64,000 nt of DNA from Comamonas sp. Lineage in GTDB: Bacteria; Pseudomonadota; Gammaproteobacteria; Burkholderiales; Burkholderiaceae_C. The stretch lies in the NCBI GenBank assembly GCA_015478895.1, contig JADMKK010000020.1:1-64000 (forward strand), read 5' to 3'. The notes below the pieces were generated by a model. It was not told the DNA's origin. It did not search any database and was given only the letters and a program-made list of their open reading frames with translations. Of the stretch, positions 28,544-38,345 are shown in pieces (the stretch's first letter is position 1; each line of letters starts with the position of its first letter). The position numbers were made by a program, and so were the translations under genes.

Positions 28544-29131
28544 TTAAGGATTAACTGGGATCACAACGGATGGTCGCAAGGCTTTATCAAAAGCGCCGGT
28601 ATTGTTATCGCTTGCATCAGTCGCATCTACCCCTGTAGCACCACTCAGAGTGTTGCGCCGAGTCCAGCCGATCTTGATTGCAAGAGTTGAACCAGCGTTG
28701 CTGCACTCCCATTGCGGTAGCCCTTTCGAGTCATGCGGAGTGCTGTCAAAGCAAACGACTACGCGCGCAGAGGGGAGCTGTTTTTTGGTTCTTATCAGCC
28801 AGTCATTAATATCTCTTGTTGCAATGCTGGTAGATGTAGTGCAGTTGTTGCTGCCCGGGATTCCGCAAGTAATGTTCTTTTTATCGGGCATGAAAGTCTT
28901 GCTATCTATTAAATACGGGCTGCTGGTTTTGATTGCTTCTACGTGATTGCTGCGCAATATTTCTGATAGCTCATCGGCTAGCTGCACACCCGTAGATTGC
29001 AGGCGCGACTCACGAGTTAGTTGTAAGGAGGCTGCTTGTAAACCAACAGCCCCCAGAACGCCAAAACTAAGCACGAGAATAGAAATTAGGACTTCTAGTA
29101 AAGAAAATCCCTTTTGATGAGCTTGGTGCAT
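28544..29131 (-). CDS. pilV: Minor pilin PilV
   Basis: 195 residues with prepilin site QKG/FSLLEVLISILVLSFGVLGAVGLQ (Glu5), matching the PilV N-terminal domain, then a domain with paired cysteines (CGIPGSNNC). ATG 29131 gives an 8-residue leader MHQAHQKG; an upstream TTG at 29170 is in sequence that reads as another gene's end. No ribosome site is obvious: initiation may once have been coupled to an upstream gene whose 3' remnant ends 7 bases before the ATG. Confidence 0.88.
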   Translation of the reverse strand: MHQAHQKGFSLLEVLISILVLSFGVLGAVGLQAASLQLTRESRLQSTGVQLADELSEILRSNHVEAIKTSSPYLIDSKTFMPDKKNITCGIPGSNNCTTSTSIATRDINDWLIRTKKQLPSARVVVCFDSTPHDSKGLPQWECSNAGSTLAIKIGWTRRNTLSGATGVDATDASDNNTGAFDKALRPSVVIPVNP

Positions 29132-29138
29132 AAGTAGA

Positions 29139-29234
29139 TTACAGATTTTTAGGCATCCTAACCATTTCAACTGCTTGTATTTGCCATTGGTCGGCTAGAT
29201 CACTACCTTTGGGAACAAGGCGCAGACGTATTGG
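29139..29234 (-). pseudogene. Possible 3' remnant of a gene upstream of pilV
   Basis: An open frame of 31 codons ending in TAA 7 bases before pilV reads P-I-R-L-R-L-V-P-K-G-S-D-L-A-D and continues WQIQAVEMVRMPKNL. It has no start codon, and a stop codon precedes it. The sequence looks protein-like, and the spacing to pilV is what is seen between pilin genes, so it may be the tail of a lost first gene of the operon (for example a fimT-like pilin). Identity not established. Confidence 0.35.
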
Positions 29235-29376
29235 CTATGAGGTCTCGCGGAGGGCATGTGTTAGAATCGTCGGGTTTTGCATGGGGCAAGACGCACGCCG
29301 CCGGCCGTTCCAGCCTACGGCGCAAGTAACTTAGGTGGACTGCTTTTGCAGACTTCACCACAGACAAGGAAATGAA

Positions 29377-29643
29377 ATGATCGCTGCTTCCAAAAAAGCT
29401 GAAGTTGTAAAAGCTAACGCCCGTTCCGAAAACGACACAGGTAGCCCAGAAGTGCAAGTTGCACTGCTGACAGCACGCATCAACGAACTGACTCCTCACT
29501 TCAAGGCTAACGCTAAGGACCACCACGGTCGTCGCGGTCTGCTGCGCATGGTAAGCCGTCGTCGTAAGCTGCTGGACTACTTGAAGAGCAAGGACGCAGA
29601 GCGTTACACAGCTTTGATCGCCAAGCTGGGCCTGCGTAAGTAA
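29377..29643 (+). CDS. rpsO: 30S ribosomal protein S15
   Basis: 88 residues, essentially full family length: [55 protein letters not shown]15 binds 16S rRNA helix 22 early in 30S assembly. ATG 29377 follows AAGGAAATGAA. An extended -10-like TGTGTTAGAAT at 29257-29267 may be its promoter. Followed by a terminator and then pnp, the common rpsO-pnp order. Confidence 0.98.
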   Translation: MIAASKKAEVVKANARSENDTGSPEVQVALLTARINELTPHFKANAKDHHGRRGLLRMVSRRRKLLDYLKSKDAERYTALIAKLGLRK

Positions 29644-29663
29644 GCACGGTGCAAGATCGAAAC

Positions 29664-29697
29664 GCCTGAGTTAGTTTGCCTAGCTCAGGCGTTTTTT
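29664..29697 (+). terminator. Terminator after rpsO
   Basis: GCCTGAG, 13-base loop, CTCAGGC and a T6 run. Read-through into pnp is still possible, as in other bacteria. Confidence 0.85.
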
Positions 29698-29756
29698 ACT
29701 TTGGAGTTTGCCAAAACGGAGCGAAGCTGTGTCATTCCAAAAGTGTGTTTGCTTGT

Positions 29757-29848
29757 ATTTTGATAGCTACAAGCCGGCTTCTGGAATGGCATCGTGTTCT
29801 GTTTAGCCTCCAATGCAAGGCTAGATGACGGCATCTAGCTATTCCAAT
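29757..29848. repeat. Comamonadaceae-type interspersed repeat
   Basis: TTGATAGCTACAAGCCGGC on the left and GGCATCTAGCTATTCC on the right, with the GTTTAGCCTCCAATGCAAGGC core between them, in the rpsO-pnp gap. Confidence 0.6.
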
Positions 29849-29860
29849 AGGAGTACACAC

Positions 29861-32089
29861 ATGACTATGTTCAATAAAGTTACCAAGACTTTCCAGTGGG
29901 GCCAGCACACGGTCACCATGGAAACCGGCGAAATCGCACGCCAGGCCTCCGGCGCTGTGCTGGTGAATATCGATGACACCGTGGTGTTGGCCACCGTGGT
30001 CGGTTCCAAGATCGCCAAGTCGGGCCAGGATTTCTTCCCCCTGACCGTGGATTACATCGAGAAGACGTACGCAGCGGGCAAGATCCCCGGTAGCTTCTTC
30101 AAGCGCGAAGCCAAGCCTTCCGAGCACGAAACACTGACTTCGCGTCTGATCGACCGTCCTATCCGCCCTCTGTTCCCCGAAGGTTTCTACAACGACGTGC
30201 ACGTGGTCATCCACACCATTTCGTTGAACCCTGAAGTGGATGCCGACATCGCCGCGATGATCGCTGTGTCTGCCGCTTTGTCGGTTTCGGGCCTGCCTTT
30301 CAATGGTCCTATCGGTGCAGCCCGCGTGGGTTACATCAATGGCGAATACGTGCTCAACCCCGGTCAGACACAGCGCAAGGATTCGCTGATGGATCTGGTG
30401 GTGGCCGGTACCGAAGCCGCTGTGCTGATGGTCGAGTCCGAAGCCAAGCAACTGCCTGAAGAAATCATGCTGGGCGCTGTGGTCTACGGCCATGAGCAAA
30501 GCCAAGTGGCCATCAGCGCGATCCACGAGATGGTGCGCGAAGCTGGCAAGCCCGTGTGGGACTGGGCTGCGCCTGCCAAGGACGAAGCCCTGATCGCCAA
30601 GGTGGCCGAGCTGGGCGAAGCCAAGCTGCGCGCTGCTTACCAAGAGCGCAACAAGCAAGTGCGTACGCACGCTTGCCGTTTGGCTTACGCCGAAGTCAAG
30701 GCTGGCCTGACCGAACAAGGCGTGGCGTTTGACGGCGTCAAGGTCGAAAGCATGCTGTTCGATATCGAAGCTGGCATCGTGCGTTCGCAGATTCTGGCTG
30801 GTGAGCCCCGCATTGACGGCCGCGACACCCGGACCGTGCGTCCCATCGAAATCCGCAACTCCGTGCTGCCCCGCACGCACGGTTCAGCCCTGTTCACACG
30901 TGGTGAGACCCAGGCTCTGGTGATCTCCACGCTGGGTACTGAGCGTGATGCACAGCGCATTGATGCGCTGGCTGGCGAGTTCGAAGATAACTTCCTGTTC
31001 CACTACAACATGCCTCCCTTTGCCACTGGCGAAGTGGGTCGCATGGGTTCGACCAAGCGCCGCGAAATCGGCCACGGCCGTCTGGCCAAGCGCGCTCTGG
31101 CCGCTTGCCTGCCGACCAAGGAAGAGTTCCCGTACACCATCCGCGTGGTGTCGGAAATCACTGAATCCAACGGCTCTTCGTCGATGGCTTCGGTTTGCGG
31201 CGGCTGCTTGTCCATGATGGACGCTGGCGTTCCCATGAAGGCGCACGTGGCGGGTATCGCCATGGGCCTGATCAAGGAAGACAATCGCTTTGCCGTGCTG
31301 ACCGACATCCTGGGCGATGAAGATCACCTGGGTGACATGGACTTCAAGGTAGCCGGTACCACCAACGGTATTACTGCGCTGCAGATGGACATCAAGATCC
31401 AAGGTATCACCAAGGAAATCATGCAAGTAGCTTTGGCGCAGGCCAAGGAAGCGCGCATGCACATTCTGGGCAAGATGCAAGAAGCCATGGGCGAAGCCAA
31501 GACCGAAGTGTCGGACTTTGCTCCCAAGCTGTTCACGATGAAGATCAACCCCGAGAAGATCCGTGACGTGATCGGCAAGGGCGGCGCTACCATCCGTGCG
31601 CTGACCGAAGAAACCGGCACCCAGATCAACATCTCGGAAGACGGCACCATCACCATCGCTGCCACCGATGGTGCGAAGGCAGAAGCCGCCAAGCTGCGTA
31701 TCGAGCAGATCACGGCTGAAGTTGAAATCGGCAAGATCTACGAAGGCCCGATCGTCAAGATTCTGGAATTCGGTGCCCTGATCAACCTGCTGCCCGGTAA
31801 GGACGGTCTGCTGCACATCAGCCAGATCGCCCACGAGCGCGTGGAAAAGGTCACCGACTACCTGCAAGAAGGCCAAGTGGTCAAGGTCAAGGTGCTGGAG
31901 ACTGACGACAAGGGTCGCGTCAAGCTGTCCATGAAGGCTTTGATTGAGCGTCCTGCTGGTGAGCAGCGCAGCGAGCGCCCTGCACCCGCAGAGCGCCAGT
32001 TCCGCGATTCCCGCCAGCCCCGTGAGCAGCGTGCGCCGCGTGCTGAGCACAATGGTGACGACGTCGATCAGCAACAACAACAGCAGTAA
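29861..32089 (+). CDS. pnp: Polyribonucleotide nucleotidyltransferase (PNPase)
   Basis: 742 residues: two RNase PH domains, then KH ([16 protein letters not shown] near residue 565) and S1 ([31 protein letters not shown]). 3'-5' phosphorolytic exoribonuclease of the degradosome. The C-terminus is an Arg/Pro/Glu-rich tail ending in six glutamines, longer than in E. coli; such tails can bind RNase E or other partners, but no specific motif is evident. ATG 29861 follows TAGGAG. Confidence 0.98.
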   Translation: MTMFNKVTKTFQWGQHTVTMETGEIARQASGAVLVNIDDTVVLATVVGSKIAKSGQDFFPLTVDYIEKTYAAGKIPGSFFKREAKPSEHETLTSRLIDRPIRPLFPEGFYNDVHVVIHTISLNPEVDADIAAMIAVSAALSVSGLPFNGPIGAARVGYINGEYVLNPGQTQRKDSLMDLVVAGTEAAVLMVESEAKQLPEEIMLGAVVYGHEQSQVAISAIHEMVREAGKPVWDWAAPAKDEALIAKVAELGEAKLRAAYQERNKQVRTHACRLAYAEVKAGLTEQGVAFDGVKVESMLFDIEAGIVRSQILAGEPRIDGRDTRTVRPIEIRNSVLPRTHGSALFTRGETQALVISTLGTERDAQRIDALAGEFEDNFLFHYNMPPFATGEVGRMGSTKRREIGHGRLAKRALAACLPTKEEFPYTIRVVSEITESNGSSSMASVCGGCLSMMDAGVPMKAHVAGIAMGLIKEDNRFAVLTDILGDEDHLGDMDFKVAGTTNGITALQMDIKIQGITKEIMQVALAQAKEARMHILGKMQEAMGEAKTEVSDFAPKLFTMKINPEKIRDVIGKGGATIRALTEETGTQINISEDGTITIAATDGAKAEAAKLRIEQITAEVEIGKIYEGPIVKILEFGALINLLPGKDGLLHISQIAHERVEKVTDYLQEGQVVKVKVLETDDKGRVKLSMKALIERPAGEQRSERPAPAERQFRDSRQPREQRAPRAEHNGDDVDQQQQQQ

Positions 32090-32104
32090 TAAGTCTTCTG
32101 CGCT

Positions 32105-32142
32105 GATGCCTCGATCTGCTTTTTGGCAGGTCGAGGCATCTT
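32105..32142 (+). terminator. Stem-loop after pnp
   Basis: GATGCCTCGA (32105-32114) pairs with TCGAGGCATC (32131-32140), with an inner CTGC/GCAG pair. Only two T follow, so it may be a weak terminator or an RNA 3' end protector. Confidence 0.6.
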
Positions 32143-32270
32143 AAAAGTGAGCTGCTATCCGTGTGTTTATAAGGGGTTGAGCCTGATTTGGCTTAAATCT
32201 TCTTTGTGAACAAATGCTGCAGCTCACCACTGTGTTGTGATCCATTCCATCTTGATGATGTTGTGACCCC

Positions 32271-33014
32271 ATGAAGAAACTGATTGTTGGCAATTGGAAG
32301 ATGAATGGCAGTCTGCAAACCAATGCAGACTTGGTGTCAGATGTAGTGCAGGGATTGCCTGCGTCGCTGAACTGTGGTGTAGGTGTGGCGGTCCCTGCGG
32401 TGTATGTGGCGCAGGTGCAAGCCTTGGTGCAGGGCTCTGGCGTGGCTGTGGCGGCACAAGATGTCTCGCAACACGAAAAGGGCGCTTACACCGGCGAAAC
32501 CTCGGCCAGCATGCTGCAAGACTTGGGTGTGCGTTACACCTTGGTGGGGCATTCGGAGCGCCGCCAGTATCACGGTGAGACCGATGCTGTCGTTGCTGCC
32601 AAGGCCCAAGCTGCGCTGGCGAAGGGTGTGACGCCCATTGTCTGTGTGGGTGAAACTTTGGCGGAGCGTGAAGCGGGTCAGACCGAGCAGGTGGTCAAGC
32701 GCCAGTTGGCTGCGGTGATTCACCAGGTGGGACATTGCATCAGCGAGTTGGTGGTGGCCTATGAGCCTGTATGGGCCATCGGTACGGGCAAAACAGCGTC
32801 GCCTGAGCAGGCGCAGGCTGTGCATGCAGTACTGCGTGCACAGCTGGCTGCTGCGACAGAGCACGCTGGGCGTGTGCCGCTGTTATATGGTGGCAGCATG
32901 AATGCTGCCAATGCGGTGCCGCTGTTGTCACAAGCGGATATTGATGGTGGTTTGGTGGGCGGAGCGTCCCTCAAAGCGGCTGACTTTTTGCAGATCATTG
33001 CGGCGGCTAATTGA
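32271..33014 (+). CDS. tpiA: Triosephosphate isomerase
   Basis: 247 residues, the family norm. NWKMNG, His in LVGHSERRQYHGE, and catalytic Glu in AYEPVWAIGTGK; the phosphate loop is LLYGGSMNAANA and GGLVGGASL. Interconverts DHAP and glyceraldehyde 3-phosphate. It is followed 35 bp on by secG, a standard order in many proteobacteria. Confidence 0.98.
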   Translation: MKKLIVGNWKMNGSLQTNADLVSDVVQGLPASLNCGVGVAVPAVYVAQVQALVQGSGVAVAAQDVSQHEKGAYTGETSASMLQDLGVRYTLVGHSERRQYHGETDAVVAAKAQAALAKGVTPIVCVGETLAEREAGQTEQVVKRQLAAVIHQVGHCISELVVAYEPVWAIGTGKTASPEQAQAVHAVLRAQLAAATEHAGRVPLLYGGSMNAANAVPLLSQADIDGGLVGGASLKAADFLQIIAAAN

Positions 33015-33049
33015 TTGGCGTGCTGGGTGTATTTAACTGAGGAGTGAAG

Positions 33050-33415
33050 ATGAGCGCGTTTGCGACATTGATTTTGGCTGTGCAGATGTTGTCAGCCTTG
33101 GCCATGATTGGCTTGATTTTGATGCAGCACGGCAAGGGTGCTGACATGGGGGCTGCTTTTGGTAGTGGCACTTCAGGTAGCTTGTTTGGTGCCAGTGGCA
33201 GTGCCAACTTTTTGTCGCGCACAACCGGTGTGTTGGCAACAGTGTTTTTTGTTGCCACTTTAGCCTTGGCTTATTTGGGCAATGCAAAGCCTTCAAGCAC
33301 TGGGAGCGTGTTGGAAAGCGTGCCTGCTGCGATGAGTATTCCAGCCGGTCCTGCTGTTGATAGCACTGTGCCAGTAGCTCCTGTGCAAGGCGCAGAGCAA
33401 ATTCCAGCGAAATAA
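33050..33415 (+). CDS. secG: Preprotein translocase subunit SecG
   Basis: 121 residues with two membrane helices; FATLILAVQMLSALAMIGLILMQ and the conserved GKGADMGAAFGSGTSGSLFG cytosolic loop of SecG. The accessory subunit of SecYEG. ATG 33050 follows TGAGGAGTGAAG; a GTG 6 bases before is in frame. The extended C-terminal part after about residue 85 is Pro/Ala/Val-rich, common in Burkholderiales. Confidence 0.95.
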   Translation: MSAFATLILAVQMLSALAMIGLILMQHGKGADMGAAFGSGTSGSLFGASGSANFLSRTTGVLATVFFVATLALAYLGNAKPSSTGSVLESVPAAMSIPAGPAVDSTVPVAPVQGAEQIPAK

Positions 33416-33433
33416 TTGAATCTAACCTTGGGG

Positions 33434-33455
33434 AATGCTGTGATGCAGCATTTTT
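33434..33455 (+). terminator. Terminator after secG
   Basis: AATGCTG, loop TGATG, CAGCATT followed by T. It separates tpiA-secG from the tRNA-Leu/nuo unit; a TAGAAT hexamer at 33461-33466 just after it may be the -10 of the tRNA promoter. Confidence 0.75.
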
Positions 33456-33541
33456 CAGGCTAGAATTCAAGGATTGATCGGTAAGCGATAGCCCAGTTAG
33501 AGGGGGCTCCTCATGTTAGCCGAGCAGTTTGAGACTTAAAA

Positions 33542-33626
33542 GCCGTCGTGGTGGAATTGGTAGACACGCTATCTTGAGGGGGTAGTGGCGAAAGCTGTGC
33601 GAGTTCGAGTCTCGCCGACGGCACCA
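33542..33626 (+). tRNA. tRNA-Leu, anticodon GAG
   Basis: 85 nt including encoded CCA. Acceptor GCCGTCG pairs with CGACGGC (33616-33622); D-arm GTGGAATTGGTAGACACG; anticodon stem CTATC/GGTAG around loop TTGAGGG with GAG at 33576-33578; long variable arm (class II); T-arm GAGTTCGAGTCTC. Reads CUC/CUU. The secG, tRNA-Leu, nuoA order is conserved in related bacteria. Confidence 0.98.
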
Positions 33627-33698
33627 TCAAAAATACAGCCTGCCCATGATCAGGCAGTGGTCGAGGGCAAGGTCAACAAGCGGAAAACGCGACCTCAC

Positions 33699-34058
33699 AT
33701 GAACCTCGAGCAATATCTCCCGGTCCTGCTTTTCATCTTAGTAGGCATCGCTGTGGGAGTCGTCCCTCTCGTTCTTGGTTATGTACTGGGCCCTAATCGC
33801 CCAGACGAAGCCAAAAATTCTCCTTATGAATGCGGTTTTGAAGCCTTTGAAGACGCTCGAATGAAATTCGACGTTCGCTTCTATCTCATCGCCATTCTCT
33901 TTATCCTGTTTGATTTGGAAATCGCTTTCCTGCTGCCTTGGGCCGTTGCGCTGCAAGACGTAGGAGCAACCGGTTTCGTCGCTGTTCTCATCTTCCTGAC
34001 AGTCCTCGTTGTGGGTTTTGCCTACGAGTGGAAAAAAGGCGCTCTGGACTGGGAATAA
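33699..34058 (+). CDS. nuoA: NADH-quinone oxidoreductase subunit A
   Basis: Membrane subunit of complex I, 119 residues and three helices; the [35 protein letters not shown] loop and second helix are the family signature. ATG 33699 is chosen; longer in-frame reading would run back into the tRNA and lacks sense. First gene of the nuoA-N operon, 31 bp before nuoB. Confidence 0.96.
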   Translation: MNLEQYLPVLLFILVGIAVGVVPLVLGYVLGPNRPDEAKNSPYECGFEAFEDARMKFDVRFYLIAILFILFDLEIAFLLPWAVALQDVGATGFVAVLIFLTVLVVGFAYEWKKGALDWE

Positions 34059-34089
34059 GCACCACGTACTCCTCAAATAAGGACACACG

Positions 34090-34569
34090 ATGATTGAAGG
34101 CGTGATGAAGGAAGGCTTTGTCACCACCAGCTATGACGCGGTGGTGAACTGGGCCAAAACCGGTTCTATCTGGCCTATGACATTCGGCTTGGCCTGCTGT
34201 GCTGTAGAGATGATGCACTCTGCGGCTGCGCGTTATGACTTGGCGCGTTTTGGTGCAGAGGTGTTTCGCCCCTCGCCGCGCCAGTCAGACTTGATGATTG
34301 TTGCTGGCACCCTGTGCAACAAAATGGCACCCGCTTTGCGCAAAGTCTATGACCAGATGTCAGAGCCCCGCTGGGTGCTCTCTATGGGGTCATGCGCCAA
34401 TGGCGGTGGCTACTACCACTACAGCTACTCCGTAGTGCGCGGTTGCGATCGAATTGTTCCAGTGGATGTGTATGTGCCGGGCTGCCCCCCAACAGCCGAA
34501 GCGCTGATCTACGGCATCATCCAGCTGCAGCAAAAAATCCGCCGCACTAACACCATTGCCCGCGTTTAA
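34090..34569 (+). CDS. nuoB: NADH-quinone oxidoreductase subunit B
   Basis: 159 residues; carries the terminal N2 [4Fe-4S] cluster at the quinone site. Cysteines are in [23 protein letters not shown] and [13 protein letters not shown], all present. Peripheral arm, docking on nuoD and nuoH. 12 bp before nuoC. Confidence 0.98.
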   Translation: MIEGVMKEGFVTTSYDAVVNWAKTGSIWPMTFGLACCAVEMMHSAAARYDLARFGAEVFRPSPRQSDLMIVAGTLCNKMAPALRKVYDQMSEPRWVLSMGSCANGGGYYHYSYSVVRGCDRIVPVDVYVPGCPPTAEALIYGIIQLQQKIRRTNTIARV

Positions 34570-34581
34570 GGAGCCGCAAGG

Positions 34582-35190
34582 ATGTCCGCAATTGCCATTC
34601 AGCCCGAAGTACTTCGGGAGCTGGTTGCTGCTGCCTTGGGTGACCAAGCGCGCAGTACCACCGTTACGCTGGGCGAAGTCACTGTCGAAGTGAATGCCGC
34701 CAATTATTTAGATGTCATGCGCAAGCTGCGCGACACCCCGGGTTGCCAGTTTGAACAACTGATTGATTTGTGTGGGGTGGATTACTCTGCCTACCAAGAG
34801 GTGGGCCGCGATGGTGCACGCTTTGCCGTAGTTTGCCACTTGCTGTCCGTCAGTCTGAATCAGCGTGTGCGTGTGCGTGTGATGTGTGCAGACGATGGCA
34901 TGCCGCAGGTCGCTTCGATGTGTGATCTGTGGAGCAGCGCTAACTGGTTTGAGCGTGAAGCCTTTGATCTGTTTGGCATCATTTTTGAAGGCCATGCCGA
35001 TTTGCGCCGTATTTTGACGGACTACGGCTTTATCGGCCATCCATTCCGCAAAGATTTCCCGCTCTCGGGCCACGTCGAAATGACATACGACACCGTGCAG
35101 CGACGCGTAGTCTATCAACCTGTCTCGATTGAGCCGCGCGAGATCACTCCTCGCATCATCCGCGAAGAGAACTACGGAGGACTGCGCTGA
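34582..35190 (+). CDS. nuoC: NADH-quinone oxidoreductase subunit C
   Basis: 202 residues, the 30 kDa subunit of the peripheral arm; [31 protein letters not shown]-type signature near residues 130-160. nuoC and nuoD are separate here, unlike the fused nuoCD of enteric bacteria. GGAGCCGCAAGG upstream of the ATG. Confidence 0.97.
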   Translation: MSAIAIQPEVLRELVAAALGDQARSTTVTLGEVTVEVNAANYLDVMRKLRDTPGCQFEQLIDLCGVDYSAYQEVGRDGARFAVVCHLLSVSLNQRVRVRVMCADDGMPQVASMCDLWSSANWFEREAFDLFGIIFEGHADLRRILTDYGFIGHPFRKDFPLSGHVEMTYDTVQRRVVYQPVSIEPREITPRIIREENYGGLR

Positions 35191-35220
35191 TTGGCGCTTT
35201 GCGCTGGTTAGCTGACGATC

Positions 35221-36474
35221 ATGGCTGAAATCAAAAACTATTCCATCAATTTCGGTCCCCAGCACCCGGCTGCACACGGTGTGCTGCGTCTGGTCTTGGA
35301 GCTTGACGGTGAAGTGGTGCAACGTGCTGACCCGCACGTGGGCCTGCTGCATCGCGGTACTGAAAAACTGGCTGAGCACAAGACGTATATCCAGTCGCTG
35401 CCCTATATGGACCGGCTGGACTATGTGTCCATGATGTGCAACGAGCATGCGTACTGCTTAGCCATCGAAAAAATGCTGGGCCTGGAAGTGCCCAAGCGCG
35501 CGCAATACATCCGCGTGATGTTCAGCGAAATCACCCGTTTGCTCAATCACCTGATGTGGCTGGGCTCGAACGGCATGGACTGCGGTGCCTCTACGGTGCT
35601 GATGTGGACGTTCCGCGAGCGTGAAGACCTGTTTGACATGTACGAAGCCGTATCTGGCGCGCGCATGCATGCGGCCTACTTCCGCCCGGGCGGTGTCTAC
35701 CGTGATCTGCCGGACAGCATGCCGCAGTTCAAGGCTAATAAAGTGCGCAATGCCAAGGGCATTGCCAAGCTCAATGAGAACCGCCAAGGTTCACTGCTGG
35801 ACTTTGTTGAAGACTTCACCAACCGCTTCCCTGCATGCGTGGATGAGTACGAAACACTGCTGACCGATAACCGCATCTGGAAGCAGCGCATGGTGGGTAT
35901 CGGTGTGGTCACGCCTGAGCGTGCTTTGAATATGGGCTTTACAGGGCCTATGCTGCGTGGTTCAGGCATTGCCTGGGATTTACGCAAGAAGCAACCTTAT
36001 GAGGTCTATAGCGAACTGGACTTTGATGTGGCAGTGGGCAAGACCGGGGACTGCTATGACCGTTACTTGGTGCGCGTGGCAGAGATGCGCCAGTCCAATG
36101 AACTGATCAAGCAATGTATCAAGTGGTTGCGCGCCAATCCCGGGCCGGTTATCACAGACAACCACAAGATTGCGCCCCCGGCCCGTGAGGACATGAAGTC
36201 CGACATGGAATCGCTGATTCACCATTTCAAACTGTTTTCCGAAGGCTTCCGTGTACCGGAAGGCGAGGCGTATGCAGCGGTGGAGCACCCTAAGGGTGAA
36301 TTTGGTATTTATATGGTGAGCGATGGAGCTAACAAGCCTTACCGCTTGAAGATCCGCGCCCCTGGGTTCGCCCACTTGGCGATGATGGACGAGGTGGTCA
36401 GTGGCCACATGTTGTCCGACGTGGTGGCGATTATCGGCACCATGGATATCGTGTTCGGAGAGATTGACCGATGA
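35221..36474 (+). CDS. nuoD: NADH-quinone oxidoreductase subunit D
   Basis: 417 residues, the 49 kDa subunit that forms the quinone-reduction pocket with nuoB. N-terminal [22 protein letters not shown] and [14 protein letters not shown] are diagnostic; the hydrogenase-like ancestry is visible in the late FGEIDR end. The stop overlaps nuoE by 4 bases (ATGA). Confidence 0.98.
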   Translation: MAEIKNYSINFGPQHPAAHGVLRLVLELDGEVVQRADPHVGLLHRGTEKLAEHKTYIQSLPYMDRLDYVSMMCNEHAYCLAIEKMLGLEVPKRAQYIRVMFSEITRLLNHLMWLGSNGMDCGASTVLMWTFREREDLFDMYEAVSGARMHAAYFRPGGVYRDLPDSMPQFKANKVRNAKGIAKLNENRQGSLLDFVEDFTNRFPACVDEYETLLTDNRIWKQRMVGIGVVTPERALNMGFTGPMLRGSGIAWDLRKKQPYEVYSELDFDVAVGKTGDCYDRYLVRVAEMRQSNELIKQCIKWLRANPGPVITDNHKIAPPAREDMKSDMESLIHHFKLFSEGFRVPEGEAYAAVEHPKGEFGIYMVSDGANKPYRLKIRAPGFAHLAMMDEVVSGHMLSDVVAIIGTMDIVFGEIDR

Positions 36475-36962
36475 TTACTGAAGCGACCCAAGCGCGTTTT
36501 GCGCGTGAAGTGGCCAAGTACCCGGCAGACCAGAAGCAATCTGCAGTGATGGCATGCTTGACCATCGTGCAGCAAGAGCTGGGCTGGGTAAGCCCCGAGA
36601 GCGAGGCGGTGATCGCCGACGTGTTGAACATGCCCCAGATCGCTGTGCACGAAGTCACGACGTTCTACAACATGTACAACCAAAAGCCGATGGGCAAGTA
36701 CAAGTTGAACGTTTGCACCAACTTGCCTTGCCAGCTGCGTGATGGCTATCAAGCGTTGCACCATCTGGAAGCCAAACTGGGCATCAAGATGGGCGAGACC
36801 ACGGCAGACGGTATGTTCACCTTGCAGCAATCGGAGTGTTTGGGCGCCTGCGCAGACGCTCCCGTCATGCTGGTGAATGACCGCTGCATGTGCAGCCTGA
36901 TGACGAATGCCAAGCTCGATGAGCTGGTGGATGGTCTGCGCGCAGCGGAGGGGCAAGTATGA
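36471..36962 (+). CDS. nuoE: NADH-quinone oxidoreductase subunit E
   Basis: 163 residues, thioredoxin-like fold holding [2Fe-2S] N1a: [11 protein letters not shown] (C-x4-C) and [11 protein letters not shown] (C-x3-C). Part of the NADH module with nuoF and nuoG. Four-base overlaps on both sides (with nuoD and nuoF) show tight coupling. Confidence 0.97.
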   Translation: MITEATQARFAREVAKYPADQKQSAVMACLTIVQQELGWVSPESEAVIADVLNMPQIAVHEVTTFYNMYNQKPMGKYKLNVCTNLPCQLRDGYQALHHLEAKLGIKMGETTADGMFTLQQSECLGACADAPVMLVNDRCMCSLMTNAKLDELVDGLRAAEGQV

Positions 36963-38332
36963 GCACGATTTTGAACAATCCTGCCGCCAACGCCGTGCTG
37001 GCCAAGTTTGCTGCTTCGGGCAACGAGACTTGCTTCCATGACCGGCATATTGATCCGCAAATCTATGCCGGTTTGAATGGCAGCAACTGGTCGATCAAAG
37101 ACTATGAAGCGCGTGGCGGCTACCAGGCTTTGCGCAAGTTGCTGGGCACCGACGGCGGTAATGGTCTGACGCAAGATGAAGTTATTGCAACCCTGAAGGA
37201 GTCAGGTTTGCGTGGCCGTGGCGGTGCGGGTTTTCCCACGGGCTTGAAGTGGAGCTTCATGCCGCGCCAGTTCCCCGGTCAAAAGTATTTGGTCTGCAAC
37301 TCCGACGAAGGCGAACCAGGTACCTGCAAAGACCGCGAAATTTTGATGCACAACCCGCATCTCGTGATCGAAGGCATGGCGATTGCCGCCTTTGCCATGG
37401 GGATCACTGTGGGTTACAACTACATCCATGGCGAAATTTTCCAGGCTTACGAACGCTTCGAAGCGGCTTTGGAAGAAGCCCGTGCAGCGGGCTATCTGGG
37501 TAACAACATACTGGGCAGCAGCTTTAGCTTCCAGCTGCATGGCCACCATGGTTTTGGCGCTTACATCTGCGGTGAAGAAACGGCATTACTGGAGTCCTTG
37601 GAAGGCAAGAAGGGGCAACCCCGATTCAAGCCGCCATTTCCTGCCAGCTTTGGTCTGTATGGCAAGCCCACCACGATTAACAACACCGAAACGTTTGCGG
37701 CGGTTCCATGGATCATCCGCAACGGTGGTGCAGCGTATTTGGCGTGCGGTAAGCCCAACAACGGTGGTACCAAGATCTATTCGGTCAGTGGTGACGTCAA
37801 CCTGCCAGGCAACTATGAAGTTCCCATGGGCACACCTTTCAGCACATTGCTGGAATTGGCCGGTGGTGTACGCACAGGCCGCAAGCTCAAGGCAGTGATT
37901 CCTGGCGGCTCCTCGTCGCCGGTGTTGCCTGCCGATGTGATGATGCAATGCACGATGGATTACGACTCCATCTCCAAGGCCGGCTCCATGCTGGGCTCTG
38001 GCGCTGTGATCGTTATGGATGACTCGCGCGACATGGTCGAAAGCCTGCTGCGCTTGTCCTACTTCTATCAGCACGAATCCTGTGGCCAATGTACGCCTTG
38101 CCGTGAAGGCACAGGCTGGCTGTGGCGCGTGGTCAAGCGCATACAAGAGGGCGAAGGCCGCACTGAAGATATCGAGTTGCTGGACTCTGTGTCCGTGAAC
38201 ATCATGGGGCGCACCATTTGTGCGCTGGGCGATGCGGCTGCCATGCCGGTGCGCGCCATGATCAAGCATTTCCGCCACGAATTTGAAGCCAAGATTGCCG
38301 CCGCTTCAAAGTCTGACTCCACCGTTGCCTGA
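36959..38332 (+). CDS. nuoF: NADH-quinone oxidoreductase subunit F
   Basis: 457 residues, the NADH- and FMN-binding subunit. FMN/NADH glycine-rich [48 protein letters not shown], and [4Fe-4S] N3 ligands in [12 protein letters not shown] with a further Cys in GRTICALGD. Hydride entry point of complex I. Confidence 0.98.
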   Translation: MSTILNNPAANAVLAKFAASGNETCFHDRHIDPQIYAGLNGSNWSIKDYEARGGYQALRKLLGTDGGNGLTQDEVIATLKESGLRGRGGAGFPTGLKWSFMPRQFPGQKYLVCNSDEGEPGTCKDREILMHNPHLVIEGMAIAAFAMGITVGYNYIHGEIFQAYERFEAALEEARAAGYLGNNILGSSFSFQLHGHHGFGAYICGEETALLESLEGKKGQPRFKPPFPASFGLYGKPTTINNTETFAAVPWIIRNGGAAYLACGKPNNGGTKIYSVSGDVNLPGNYEVPMGTPFSTLLELAGGVRTGRKLKAVIPGGSSSPVLPADVMMQCTMDYDSISKAGSMLGSGAVIVMDDSRDMVESLLRLSYFYQHESCGQCTPCREGTGWLWRVVKRIQEGEGRTEDIELLDSVSVNIMGRTICALGDAAAMPVRAMIKHFRHEFEAKIAAASKSDSTVA

Positions 38333-38345
38333 TCGCGAGAGACGT

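Noticed and set aside
29732-30880. Long open frame on the strand opposite pnp (382 codons)
   Set aside because: It mirrors a highly conserved gene, and its His/Gln/Leu-rich composition is what antisense reading of high-G+C genes produces.
32070-32089. Poly-glutamine tail of PNPase as a sequence error
   Set aside because: The CAG/CAA codons alternate and keep the frame to a normal stop, so a real tail is more likely.
33585-33698. N-terminal extension of nuoA reaching into the tRNA-Leu gene
   Set aside because: It would begin inside the tRNA; the family N-terminus begins at the ATG at 33699.
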